DNA from: Desulfococcus multivorans
Lineage (GTDB): Bacteria > Desulfobacterota > Desulfobacteria > Desulfobacterales > Desulfococcaceae
Assembly (NCBI RefSeq): GCF_001854245.1
Contig: NZ_CP015381.1
Span: 2,763,001-2,827,000 of the forward strand
Length of the DNA stretch: 64,000 nt
Direction: 5' to 3'
A program made the position numbers and the translations under genes. Shown here one piece after another: positions 26,484 to 34,749 of the stretch (position 1 is its first letter; every line of letters begins with the position of its first letter). The notes beneath the pieces were generated by a model. It was not told where the DNA came from. It was given only the letters and a program-made list of their open reading frames with translations, and did no database searches.

Positions 26484-28040
26484 TTATGCCAAATACCGAT
26501 CCTTAAGTTTTCGATGCAGGATTTTACCCGTTGGCGTTCGAGGCATTTCATCGCTTTTGATAAAGATTATCTCTTTAGGACGTTTATAGCTGGCGAGCTT
26601 TACCCGACAGCAGTCTTGAATGTCTTTCTCGTTGATGTCTTTTTCGTCTACACCGTCTTTGAGGGCTACGACGGCCACGATTTTTTCTCCCCACTTTTCA
26701 TCCGGCAGACCAATGCAGGCACAGTCGAATACACATTCATGGCTGCCCACGACCTCTTCCACTTCGCTGGGGTAGACATTTTCCCCACCGGTAATGATCA
26801 TGTTGTTTTTTCTGTCTACAATGTAATAATATCCGTCTTCGTCCTTCCTGCCCAAATCCCCGGCGGAGAACCAGCCGTTTTTGAACGACTCGAGGGTTTT
26901 CTCAGGTAATTTATAGTATTCGTCAAAAAGCATGGGGCCCCGGGAAAAAATTTCTCCCACCTCACCGGTGGCAACTTCATTGCCTTCAAAATCCAAAATT
27001 TTTACGAAATCGGTGCCCAGGGTTTCCTGACCGATGGAACCGGCTCTGGATATCTGATCCTCGGGCTTGAGCACGGTGACACATCCGGCTTCCGTAGAGC
27101 CATATCCTTCATATAGTTCGGCGTTGGGGAAAAAGGTCATGATAGCCCGTTTCATCTTTTGTCGAACAGGCGCTGAGGAGCAGAGCAGTTTTCGAATAGA
27201 GCTGACATCTCTCCTGCGGTTGCCCTCGTCCACATTTAAAATCAGGTTGTAATGGGTCGGTATGAGCGAAATAAAGGTAATCTTTTCCTCTTCAACAATC
27301 TTGAGCAGTTCCGGTGCCTTGAAGGAGAGGGCCGGGTGAACGTAGACAGAGCCGCCCAGATAAAGGAAGATAAAGGTATAGAAGGTAGAGTTGATGTGGC
27401 AAAGGGGCATGATGTTCAAACAATAATCGCGGTCGTTGAACCCCATCTCCAAGCCGTTGATCAAATAATAGGCGATGTGAGATTCATGGGAGCGAATCAC
27501 CCCCTTGGGCTTGCCGGTGGTGCCGGACGTATAGATCAATATCCACGTGTCCTCCGGCTTGACGCTTACATCCGGCTCTTTATCCGGACGGCCTGAGATG
27601 AACCTTTCGTATTCCAGATAGCCGGCGCTTTCACCGCCCACAATCACATAGTTCTGCGGTGCAATCTTCTCGAGATTTTTTTTAATCGGGTCGATGATCT
27701 CAGCGAATTGTGCTTCCACAATCATGGCCTTGGCATCGGAGTTGTTTACGATATATTCCACCTCCCGGCCCACCAGCCGAAAATTGATCGGGACAATGAT
27801 GATGCCGGTTTTGGCCGTGGCCAGGTAGACTTCGATTATTTCGATGCAGTTGTCCATAAACACGGCCACTTTGTCGCCCTTTGACAGGCCGAGATCCATA
27901 AGACAATGGGCCAGTCGGTTTACACGCCGATTGGTTTCCGCATAGGTAAAGCTGCGTGTTTGGTCTTTCAACACCAATTTGTTGGCATACTTCTTTGCAT
28001 TAACCTTAAAATGCTGTCCCAGATTCATCCAGTGCGCCAT
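26484..28040 (-). CDS. AMP-forming acyl-CoA synthetase, paralogue B
   Basis: A 518-residue ANL ligase with ILIYTSGTTGKPKGVIRSHE, YEGYGSTEAGCVT, FSAGDLGRKDEDGYYYIVDR and the C-terminal RTPTGKILHRKLKDRYL. The sequence is distinct from paralogue A, so the two probably activate different acids. It starts 16 bases after the stop of the HgdB-like gene at 28057 and is preceded by GGGGAGG, so it is surely in that operon. The position right behind a 2-hydroxyacyl-CoA dehydratase-type protein and a PanE-type reductase suggests that it makes a 2-hydroxyacyl-CoA or an enoyl-CoA. That is inference from context only. Confidence 0.9.
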   Translation of the reverse strand: MAHWMNLGQHFKVNAKKYANKLVLKDQTRSFTYAETNRRVNRLAHCLMDLGLSKGDKVAVFMDNCIEIIEVYLATAKTGIIIVPINFRLVGREVEYIVNNSDAKAMIVEAQFAEIIDPIKKNLEKIAPQNYVIVGGESAGYLEYERFISGRPDKEPDVSVKPEDTWILIYTSGTTGKPKGVIRSHESHIAYYLINGLEMGFNDRDYCLNIMPLCHINSTFYTFIFLYLGGSVYVHPALSFKAPELLKIVEEEKITFISLIPTHYNLILNVDEGNRRRDVSSIRKLLCSSAPVRQKMKRAIMTFFPNAELYEGYGSTEAGCVTVLKPEDQISRAGSIGQETLGTDFVKILDFEGNEVATGEVGEIFSRGPMLFDEYYKLPEKTLESFKNGWFSAGDLGRKDEDGYYYIVDRKNNMIITGGENVYPSEVEEVVGSHECVFDCACIGLPDEKWGEKIVAVVALKDGVDEKDINEKDIQDCCRVKLASYKRPKEIIFIKSDEMPRTPTGKILHRKLKDRYLA

Positions 28041-28056
28041 GGTTTACCTCCCCATT

Positions 28057-29316
28057 TTATTTCATCTCTTCCAGTTGTTCGATAAATGCTTCGACGTTGG
28101 TTTTGGTCTGTTCATCAGAAAGACACCTCAGGTCGTTTAAATCGCCGTCCATGATGACAAATGGAATGCCTGTCTTCCTGAAAAGGCGCTGCGGCATACC
28201 GTAAAGGCAATTGGTGTTGTTGGGGCAGGTGCGGGCATTATGGTAGAGAATGCCGTCACAACCAAATACATCCAATTTGTCCTGGATATATCTTTCTTTG
28301 TAGGCATCATTCCGGACAATAAACAGCTCCGTGTACGCCCGAGCCATACTCTTGAACGGATCTGACGGATCCAGCGCAGAAAAAATCCAGCTGCTGCAGT
28401 AGGTGGATGCAATGACATTGGCATTCAATTCGGCAAACATCTTCGAGTGCATCCCCAATCGACCCCACACCGGCATGCCGTCCCAATAAAGGCGATATTT
28501 CTCCTCACCGACAAGGGCGCCTTCTCCGGCGTTGACCCGTTCTTCAAGCTCGTCCAGGAGCAGCCGGTACATTTCAACGGCTTTCAGCGTACCGCGACCC
28601 ACCACAGCCGGTCCCATCAGGGTCGTCCCATCAAAAAACGTCAGGGGTGCGGGTTTTGCAGACGCCGTTGCCAGACATTGTGCCCAAAGATCCGAGCATT
28701 CCCGTGACAGCGCCACGGCCTGCTTAAACGCATCCATATCGAGCTTGCAACCGGCAAGTTCCTCCAGCGGTGCAACCAGATTTTCAATTTGCGAGGCAAT
28801 GGAGTCGATGTGGAAATCGGTTATCTCGCCAACGGACCGGTAGGATTCGATACCGACGACCGGCACATTGAATTTATCACCATACCAATTGAACCAATCC
28901 AGAACATCGCGACACTGGTTGGTATTGTAGACGAGGACATCCGGTTTGGGGACAGACGTTATCCCTTTATATGCGGCGGACAGTGGTGTGATGCCTTTTA
29001 CGAAGGCACCGATGTCGGCCGTCAGGTATGAGCAGATCTCCGGGGAATATCCCATGGCGTTGGCCGTGGGAATCAGGTCGGTGGCCATTCGCGTGGCGCC
29101 CAGCATGGCCGCGTGGGTCTCGGGGAAGTAGATCAGGTACCCCAGGCCACGCAGCAGTTCCGCCGGTCCCACGCTCGTGCACCAGGCGATTTTCCGCTTT
29201 CCGGAAATAGCCGCTTCGTTCAACTCATAGTAATAATCGGCCATGAACCGGCTCAGGTCCTTGGCGGATTTAAGACGTCTCAAGATCTGTTTGGTTTCGT
29301 GTGCCATGTCAGTCAC
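28057..29316 (-). CDS. 2-hydroxyacyl-CoA dehydratase / benzoyl-CoA reductase family protein (HgdB/BcrB/DCCP-like)
   Basis: A 419-residue iron-sulfur protein of the HgdAB/BcrBC/FldBC superfamily. Visible landmarks are the early IAWCTSVGPAELLRGLGY, the segment PDVLVYNTNQCRDVLDWFNW, ANVIASTYCSSW and FGCDGILYHNARTCPNNTNC. The cysteines in these segments are the likely cluster ligands. Only one such subunit is present, next to one ATP-dependent activator (4-base overlap). Two-subunit dehydratases and four-subunit class I benzoyl-CoA reductases are therefore not complete here. Alternatives are a homodimeric double-cubane cluster protein, as known from Carboxydothermus and E. coli YjiM, or a dehydratase that recruits a second subunit from elsewhere. 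Confidence 0.78.
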   Translation of the reverse strand: MTDMAHETKQILRRLKSAKDLSRFMADYYYELNEAAISGKRKIAWCTSVGPAELLRGLGYLIYFPETHAAMLGATRMATDLIPTANAMGYSPEICSYLTADIGAFVKGITPLSAAYKGITSVPKPDVLVYNTNQCRDVLDWFNWYGDKFNVPVVGIESYRSVGEITDFHIDSIASQIENLVAPLEELAGCKLDMDAFKQAVALSRECSDLWAQCLATASAKPAPLTFFDGTTLMGPAVVGRGTLKAVEMYRLLLDELEERVNAGEGALVGEEKYRLYWDGMPVWGRLGMHSKMFAELNANVIASTYCSSWIFSALDPSDPFKSMARAYTELFIVRNDAYKERYIQDKLDVFGCDGILYHNARTCPNNTNCLYGMPQRLFRKTGIPFVIMDGDLNDLRCLSDEQTKTNVEAFIEQLEEMK

Positions 29317-30122
29317 TCGTTATCACTTGTTTGGGTTGCTTTTGCATACAGGGCGGCGCCGATGGCGCCGGCCAGTTGCGGAAACGGCGGCGTCCATACG
29401 CGTCTCCCGATTTGTTCTTCGCTTAAATCGATCAGGTAAGGATTATGGGCCACCACCCCACCAGTCATGACAACCTTTTCCGTCAGAGAATCCATCTCCA
29501 GAACACGCCGAATCACGGAAACAAAGAGCCCTTTGATGATATCCTGAACTTTTTTACCATGGCGGATATATTCCAGCACTTCGGTGGCACTGAATACGGT
29601 GCAGTAGCTGCCGATATTGACGGTTTCGGTGGATTTTCTGGCCAATCCGTCCATATCGGATAGTGGAATATCAAGACGGGTTGCCATCTCTTCCAGAAAA
29701 GCACCCGTGCCGGCAGCGCATTTGCGGTTCATCTTGAAACTGATGCGTCTGCCGTTTGAATCCAGTTTGATTATTTTATTATCCTGTCCACCGATGTCGA
29801 TCACGGTGATGGCTTCCGGGAAATAAAAATAGGAGCCCTTGGCATGGCACCCGATTTCCGTGTGGGTTCCGGATGCGAAAGTTACATTGTGACGCCCATA
29901 CCCCGTGGATACGGTATGAGCCACCTGGTCCGCCGTACAGTCGGCCATTTGCAAGGCGTCGGCAAGACACATTTCGGCAGTGGCCGAAAAATTCACGCCC
30001 GATTTGCGGACCCCATGACCGCGGAGGTGTCCGGCAGTATCGATCAGGGCAACCTTGGTGTGTGAGGCACCCACATCGACGCCCGCATAGACCGCCTTTT
30101 CTATTGAATATGTTTTGCTCAT
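29313..30122 (-). CDS. ATP-dependent activator / archerase of the HgdC-BcrD-FldI family
   Basis: A 269-residue ASKHA-fold ATPase. The phosphate-1 motif YAGVDVGASHTKVALID lies at the N-terminus and VIDIGGQDNKII in the middle. The two cluster cysteines are in MNRKCAAGTGAFLEEMA and NIGSYCTVFSATEV. The adenosine motif is VVMTGGVVAHNPYL. A homodimer would hold one [4Fe-4S] cluster between the subunits and drive ATP-coupled electron injection into the partner protein. The stop/start overlap with the HgdB-like gene (ATGA) indicates translational coupling with exactly that partner. Confidence 0.9.
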   Translation of the reverse strand: MSKTYSIEKAVYAGVDVGASHTKVALIDTAGHLRGHGVRKSGVNFSATAEMCLADALQMADCTADQVAHTVSTGYGRHNVTFASGTHTEIGCHAKGSYFYFPEAITVIDIGGQDNKIIKLDSNGRRISFKMNRKCAAGTGAFLEEMATRLDIPLSDMDGLARKSTETVNIGSYCTVFSATEVLEYIRHGKKVQDIIKGLFVSVIRRVLEMDSLTEKVVMTGGVVAHNPYLIDLSEEQIGRRVWTPPFPQLAGAIGAALYAKATQTSDNE

Positions 30123-30159
30123 AGTACCCGATGGTAAGTGTTCATCTGCCGCCGGTATC

Positions 30160-30177
30160 GCCGGTTGTACAACCGGC
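30160..30177. promoter_or_regulatory. perfect 18-bp palindrome upstream of the activator gene
   Basis: GCCGGTTGTACAACCGGC reads the same on both strands. It lies between the PanE-like gene and the activator gene, 38 bases before the activator start. It may be an operator or an mRNA hairpin that separates the two parts of the operon. Confidence 0.4.
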
Positions 30178-30230
30178 CCTCAACAGATTCCCGCCGCCAA
30201 CGATTGCGACGGCCTCGAGGTGATCGCAGG

Positions 30231-31190
30231 TTACCTGCGAGCTTCCATGCTGAATTCTATACCCTTGATCAACGATCGCATGGTGTTGTTGTAGGGTGTC
30301 TGGATGCCGGCTTGCGCGCCGTATTCCACGATTTTTCCATTGATATAATTGATCTCGGTTCGCCGGTGGGCTTCGATATCCATCAACATCGATGGTTTAT
30401 GGTGACCTGCATTTTTCAAGTAGTCCAATGCATTCTGGTAGTAATCCCACCCCACATGGATTTCATTGGCCCGCGCCACGGCCAGGCATTCCTTGATTAA
30501 CGCATCAATGACGCTGAAGGTCATTGGATCGCCCATGGCCTGGGCCATGGTCAGACCGGTTGCCGCGCATACAGGGTTCATGGACGCATTCATAATGGTC
30601 TTTCGCCAGACCATGGGAACCACCTGGTTCGTATGTTCGGTGTGAAGTCCGCTGTTTGAAAGATCATCGGCAATATGTATGGCAGCATCCCCGGCTGCGG
30701 GATCGAGTTCCTGAATATAGTGAGGCGGATGATGAAATGCCATAGTGACATGTGCCGGGCCCAGGAATCCACATCCCCAGTTTACGACTGCCCGCATTAC
30801 CGGCTTTTTGCCGAGCACGTTTGCGATTTCGTATTCCGTATCAATACCGTTTTGCCAACTGACGACAAAAATTCCTTCCTTGTAGATATCCCCCAGTGCA
30901 GATGAGATGAGCGGCAATGCCTGGGCCTTGACACAGATAAAAATGGCATTCGGCTCAGCGGCGATCAAATCTTCAATATGATTGCACGTATGGGTTATTT
31001 TCTGTTCAAGGCGTTCCGCGCCTTCAATAATAACGCCCCTGTCTCTGGCAGTATCAACCAGCTCGGGGACAATGTCGCAAAGGGTTACTTTGTGCCCACC
31101 TCGGGCAAGAAATGCCGCCACAATGCACCCAACCGGTCCGGCGCCGATAATGCCATAATGCCAAGGATGATTTTGATTCGTTTTGCCCAT
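30231..31190 (-). CDS. PanE/ApbA-family 2-oxoacid reductase
   Basis: A 319-residue NAD(P)-dependent reductase of the ketopantoate reductase family. The Rossmann motif IIGAGPVGCIVAAFLA is at residues 14-29. FICVKAQALPLI and VVSWQNGID follow. The catalytic lysine region is MVWRKTIMNASMNPVCAATG, and the helical C-terminal domain has HHKPSMLMDIEAHRRTEI. Besides ketopantoate reductase (coenzyme A synthesis), the family includes D-2-hydroxyacid dehydrogenases acting on bulky 2-oxoacids. Its place between the ACT protein/Ior genes and the HgdC/HgdB pair makes the second option attractive: reduction of an aryl- or alkyl-pyruvate to the (R)-2-hydroxy acid. This is inferred. Confidence 0.82.
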   Translation of the reverse strand: MGKTNQNHPWHYGIIGAGPVGCIVAAFLARGGHKVTLCDIVPELVDTARDRGVIIEGAERLEQKITHTCNHIEDLIAAEPNAIFICVKAQALPLISSALGDIYKEGIFVVSWQNGIDTEYEIANVLGKKPVMRAVVNWGCGFLGPAHVTMAFHHPPHYIQELDPAAGDAAIHIADDLSNSGLHTEHTNQVVPMVWRKTIMNASMNPVCAATGLTMAQAMGDPMTFSVIDALIKECLAVARANEIHVGWDYYQNALDYLKNAGHHKPSMLMDIEAHRRTEINYINGKIVEYGAQAGIQTPYNNTMRSLIKGIEFSMEARR

Positions 31191-31220
31191 GGAAACCTCT
31201 TCGAGTTGTTCTTGTCGATT

Positions 31221-31655
31221 CTATTCGCGGATATCAAATATCGTCGCGTCCAAAATTCTTATGCCGTTTTCCTTCAGCACCTCAATAGCCCTGTCATTGT
31301 CGGAAAAGCAAAAAATCATAACGGCACTTCCGGCAGATGACCCTATATAGGCATACATGAATTCAATTCGTATGCCGGCCTTCAACAGCGGCAGCATTAC
31401 ATTCGCTAGACTGCCCGGCTCGTCAGGTATTTCCGTTGCAACCACCTCATTGACAAATGCAGGAATGCTCATCTCCATCAGTATTCGCCGTGCTTTGGCA
31501 GTATCGGATACCAATAGACGAAGTTGGCCGAACGCACCCGTGTCGACAAGATTCAGGGCTCGCAGATTGATGCCGGCATCACCCATCGCCTTTATGACAT
31601 TGTATAGACGAGTCGGCGAGTTTTCGATCGAAATAACAATTTGTTTGAGTTTCAT
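31221..31655 (-). CDS. tandem ACT-domain protein
   Basis: A 144-residue protein made of two ACT domains (KQIVISIENSPTRLYNVIKA at residue 3, and EIPDEPGSLANVMLPLLKAG near residue 75). ACT domains bind amino acids and change the activity of a partner. I start it at the ATG at 31655 because AGAGG lies at good distance. An ATG six codons upstream has no RBS. Small ACT proteins are often encoded next to indolepyruvate oxidoreductase genes in deltaproteobacteria and archaea, as here with iorAB upstream. The likely ligand is an aromatic or branched-chain amino acid, which would sense supply to this pathway. Confidence 0.82.
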   Translation of the reverse strand: MKLKQIVISIENSPTRLYNVIKAMGDAGINLRALNLVDTGAFGQLRLLVSDTAKARRILMEMSIPAFVNEVVATEIPDEPGSLANVMLPLLKAGIRIEFMYAYIGSSAGSAVMIFCFSDNDRAIEVLKENGIRILDATIFDIRE

Positions 31656-31808
31656 CACAACGCCTCTTTCCACTGTTTTTTAAGAATTGATTGGTTCTGA
31701 ACCCATCGCTGTTTTAGAAGCTCTCAACACGAGGCAAACCGTATTTAATTAAACAGAATAATATTTTCATTTCAGTTAATTAGGAAATATCGACATTTAT
31801 CATGGCGA

Positions 31809-32399
31809 CTATGCAACGTCGCGACCTTTATCAAATGCCACCAGATTCAATTCCTTAAATTTGGGCGGCACACGCTCGACAATCACTGCTTTCCAAGCAT
31901 CGAGGGGGAGATCCAGCATGGTTGAGGCGATGCCGAGTAAAATGGTGTTCACCAGTCTGGGATTGCCGAGTTCTTCGGCCATAGGCAGCGCATCCACAAA
32001 AACGGGATCGGCGGTTCGCTGTCTGATAACGGCTTGGGCATCTTCAGGATAGCTTCCCATGCCGGCATAAACAGCCGGCGGTATTATTTTCTGCAGGCTG
32101 GTGATCACCCGTCCGGTGGGCCTCAAGAAATGGAGCCACCGCAACGCTTCCGACAGTTCAAAGGAAAGCAGAATGTCCGCCTCGCCCTGCATAATCATGG
32201 GCGAGGCAACATTTTCACTATAGCGCACATGGCTCGTCACCACGCCGCCTCGCTGGGACATGCCGTGGATTTCACTCTTCTTGGCGTCAAATCCGCTGCG
32301 CATGGCCACGTCCGATAAAATCTCACTGGCCGTTATCACGCCCTGGCCACCGGTACCGACCACCAGAACGTTGACTGTTTTCTTATTTTCCCGAGTCAT
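31809..32399 (-). CDS. iorB: indolepyruvate:ferredoxin oxidoreductase, beta subunit
   Basis: A 196-residue gamma-type domain of 2-oxoacid:acceptor oxidoreductases, with the N-terminal VVGTGGQGVITASEIL and the segment GMSQRGGVVTSHVRY. It partners IorA, whose gene ends 36 bases upstream. The complex converts aryl pyruvates (indolepyruvate, phenylpyruvate, 4-hydroxyphenylpyruvate) plus CoA to arylacetyl-CoA and CO2 while reducing ferredoxin. AAGGAGAAAAAA precedes the ATG. Confidence 0.92.
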   Translation of the reverse strand: MTRENKKTVNVLVVGTGGQGVITASEILSDVAMRSGFDAKKSEIHGMSQRGGVVTSHVRYSENVASPMIMQGEADILLSFELSEALRWLHFLRPTGRVITSLQKIIPPAVYAGMGSYPEDAQAVIRQRTADPVFVDALPMAEELGNPRLVNTILLGIASTMLDLPLDAWKAVIVERVPPKFKELNLVAFDKGRDVA

Positions 32400-32435
32400 T
32401 TTTTTCTCCTTTTGGAGGGGTCAACGCCGGCCATA

Positions 32436-34244
32436 TCATTCTGGCACGCAAACAATTGCATTCGATGTGCACACCTGCTCGCAAAGACCACATCCATAAC
32501 AGGTCGCCGCATCGATGTACGAGTAGCGACGTTCTTTTTTATCCGCTTCATCAGGAATGATATCTCCCTGGGAAATGGATGGACAGCCAAGCTTGAGGCA
32601 GCGTTTACAGCCGATGCAGGCATCCGTGTCCACAACCCGTACGGCTTGCGGGTCCTGGCGAAACAGTTGGACACAGGGACGCTTGGTGACCAGCACAGAT
32701 GGTCCGTCATGGGCAATTTCCTCCTTCAACGCAGCAATGGTACCTTCCAGGTCAAAGGGATCGATCTCTCTCACACGTTTGCATCCCAGTGCACGGACAA
32801 TCTCCATGATGTCGACGGCGTAAGTTTCCTGCATCTGAAGAGTGCGCCCGGTGCCGGGATTCTGCTGTCCCCCGGTCATGGCCGTAATGCGGTTGTCCAG
32901 GATAACCACATTCACGTTACCTTTATTGTAGATGACATCCATCAGGCTGGTGATGCCGGAGTGAAAGAAAGTGGAGTCGCCAATGGCGGCAAATACCGGA
33001 CGTTGGTCTTCCAGTCCGGCCATGGCCATGGCTTTTGCCGTGCCGTGGGCCATACTGATGCTCGCCCCCATGCAAAGTGTGGAATCGATGCTTTGCAAGG
33101 GCGGCAACACACTCAAGGTGTAGCAGCCAATATCGCTGTGAACGATGGCCTTCATTTTATTCAAGGCATAAAACAAGCCTCTGTGAGGACAGCCGGCACA
33201 GAGCAGCGGCGGCCGAGGCATATCACCTCCCGGTGCTTTTTCCCGGTCTGGCGGAAGATCGTAAGGCAATACGCCGGCTTCTGCAAAGCCGGCGGCCACG
33301 ACATCTGGAGACAGTTCATCCAACCTGGGGAAAAAAGCCTTGCCTTCAACGGCCAGTCCCATGATTCGGATTTCATCTTCGATGTACGGTTCCAGTTCTT
33401 CCACTACAAAGAGGCGATCGACCTTGCCGGCGAATTCTTTTATCTTCTTTATTGGCAACGGAAAGGTCATTCCCAACTTCAGAATCGAAGCATCCGGCAT
33501 GATTTCTCTTACGTACTGATAAGCGATGCCACTGGTGATAATGCCAATCTTGTTGTCATTCCATTCGATTCTGTTAAACGCCGTGGTTTCGGCAATGTCC
33601 TTCAGTTTTTCTTCCCTTTCAAGGACCAGGGGATGCCTCAATTTTGCAAACGCCGGAATCATGACGAATTTCTTCAGATCACGCTTAAATCCTTCCGCAA
33701 CCGGTATGTCCGCTTGAATCTCCGCATCAAGTTGGACAATGCTCTTGGAATGACAAACCCGGGTGGTGATGCGCAACATGGTGGGGGAATCATACTTCTC
33801 GGACAGACGCAGCCCTTCTTCGACCATTTCCTTTGCCTCCTGGCTGTCGCTGGGCTCCAGCATGGGGATTTTGGCGAACTTGGCATAAAAGCGGTTGTCC
33901 TGCTCATTTTGGGAACTGTGCATACCCGGGTCATCCGCACATACTATCAGGAGACCACCGGGAATGCCGGTATAGGCAAGGGTCATCAATGGGTCCGCAG
34001 CCACGTTCAGTCCCACATGCTTGGTAGTGAACAGTGTTCGAACGCCCGTCATAGCGGATCCGATCGCCACTTCAAGCGCCACCTTTTCGTTGGGAGCCCA
34101 TTCTGCATAAACACCCTTATAGGTAGCAAAATTCTGCAATATTTCTGTGCTTGGTGTTCCTGGATAGCCGCTTGCCACCTTTACACCGGCCTGGAATGCA
34201 CCCAGCGCGACCGCCTCATTTCCTGAAAGGATCTGTTTTTTCAT
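32436..34244 (-). CDS. iorA: indolepyruvate:ferredoxin oxidoreductase, alpha subunit
   Basis: A 602-residue thiamine-diphosphate enzyme. The N-terminal pyrimidine-binding part contains GYPGTPSTEILQNFA. The pyrophosphate-binding part is around GDSTFFHSGITSLMDVIYNK and VVILDNRITAMTGGQQNPGT. The C-terminus has ferredoxin-like cysteine motifs CIGCKRCLKLGCPS and CYGCGLCEQVC for two [4Fe-4S] clusters. The length is typical of IorA. The start at 34244 has AGGGG seven bases upstream. It heads a minus-strand series iorA-iorB-ACT-panE-like-hgdC-hgdB-ligase B-ligase A with mostly short gaps, driven by the promoter at 34566-34594. It supports anaerobic use of aromatic amino acids. Confidence 0.94.
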   Translation of the reverse strand: MKKQILSGNEAVALGAFQAGVKVASGYPGTPSTEILQNFATYKGVYAEWAPNEKVALEVAIGSAMTGVRTLFTTKHVGLNVAADPLMTLAYTGIPGGLLIVCADDPGMHSSQNEQDNRFYAKFAKIPMLEPSDSQEAKEMVEEGLRLSEKYDSPTMLRITTRVCHSKSIVQLDAEIQADIPVAEGFKRDLKKFVMIPAFAKLRHPLVLEREEKLKDIAETTAFNRIEWNDNKIGIITSGIAYQYVREIMPDASILKLGMTFPLPIKKIKEFAGKVDRLFVVEELEPYIEDEIRIMGLAVEGKAFFPRLDELSPDVVAAGFAEAGVLPYDLPPDREKAPGGDMPRPPLLCAGCPHRGLFYALNKMKAIVHSDIGCYTLSVLPPLQSIDSTLCMGASISMAHGTAKAMAMAGLEDQRPVFAAIGDSTFFHSGITSLMDVIYNKGNVNVVILDNRITAMTGGQQNPGTGRTLQMQETYAVDIMEIVRALGCKRVREIDPFDLEGTIAALKEEIAHDGPSVLVTKRPCVQLFRQDPQAVRVVDTDACIGCKRCLKLGCPSISQGDIIPDEADKKERRYSYIDAATCYGCGLCEQVCTSNAIVCVPE

Positions 34245-34565
34245 TCTATAGCCCCTGTAAGTATTCTGCCAAAGTTAAGCATGCGCTTCGTATCGATTGA
34301 CGGAAGCATATAGTCTTTCAGATTAACACTCTTATGCTCAAACCGAACCTCATCCTTGTACGACGATGATCTCCAAACATGCGGTTCAGGATCTGCAGGA
34401 TTTTTTCCTGGGAGTCAGTGGCCCGAAAAACCATTGCCGATGCCGACAGCACAGACTTGTTTCCAAACGATTAATGGCACGATAGATAAAACGAAGAACC
34501 CGAATGCTGGCCGCGGCCGACCCAATAAATTATCTTATTGCGATAACAAGCTATCGTTAAGTGAG
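34245..34565 (-). other. long leader of the ior operon, related to the leader at 10941-11259
   Basis: Read on the minus strand, the leader starts CTCACTTAACGATAGC and contains TTGGAAA, GTCGGCATCGGCAATG, CCGCATGTTTG and TTCGGTTTGA (34347-34338), in the same order and spacing as in the other leader. CGATA and TATCG (34541-34556) form an inverted repeat right after the promoter. A frame without an obvious start ends in an ATGA overlap with iorA, so a short upstream peptide is conceivable. Confidence 0.5.
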
Positions 34566-34594
34566 AATTTACCAAGGCTTGATTTGCGTGTCAA
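34566..34594 (-). promoter_or_regulatory. sigma70-type promoter (P2) of the ior operon
   Basis: On the minus strand TTGACA (34589-34594), 17-base spacer, TAAATT (34566-34571), preceded by ATATTTTTC. It matches P1 at 10912-10940 through the -10 box and for a further 14 bases, with few differences. Confidence 0.7.
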
Positions 34595-34749
34595 GAAAAA
34601 TATTCCAATTTTATAGATTTAACCCGACATTTTGCATGCAGAGTATGGCGTCTTGCCAATAACGCCAGCCAGCCTCTTGCATGTAGCTCTGACCGACAAC
34701 GATGGCAGACTATTAACCTGGCAATTGCCCATGGCAATAAATGGAAAAC

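Noticed and set aside
28057-30122. Class I (ATP-dependent) benzoyl-CoA reductase
   Set aside because: The family matches, but only one catalytic and one activator subunit are present instead of four subunits, and the gene context is 2-oxoacid metabolism rather than the benzoyl-CoA genes at 39-54 kb.
32412-34226. 604-codon plus-strand open frame
   Set aside because: It lies exactly opposite iorA, whose translation has all expected motifs. The plus-strand product has no recognisable domain and only reflects codon bias of the real gene.
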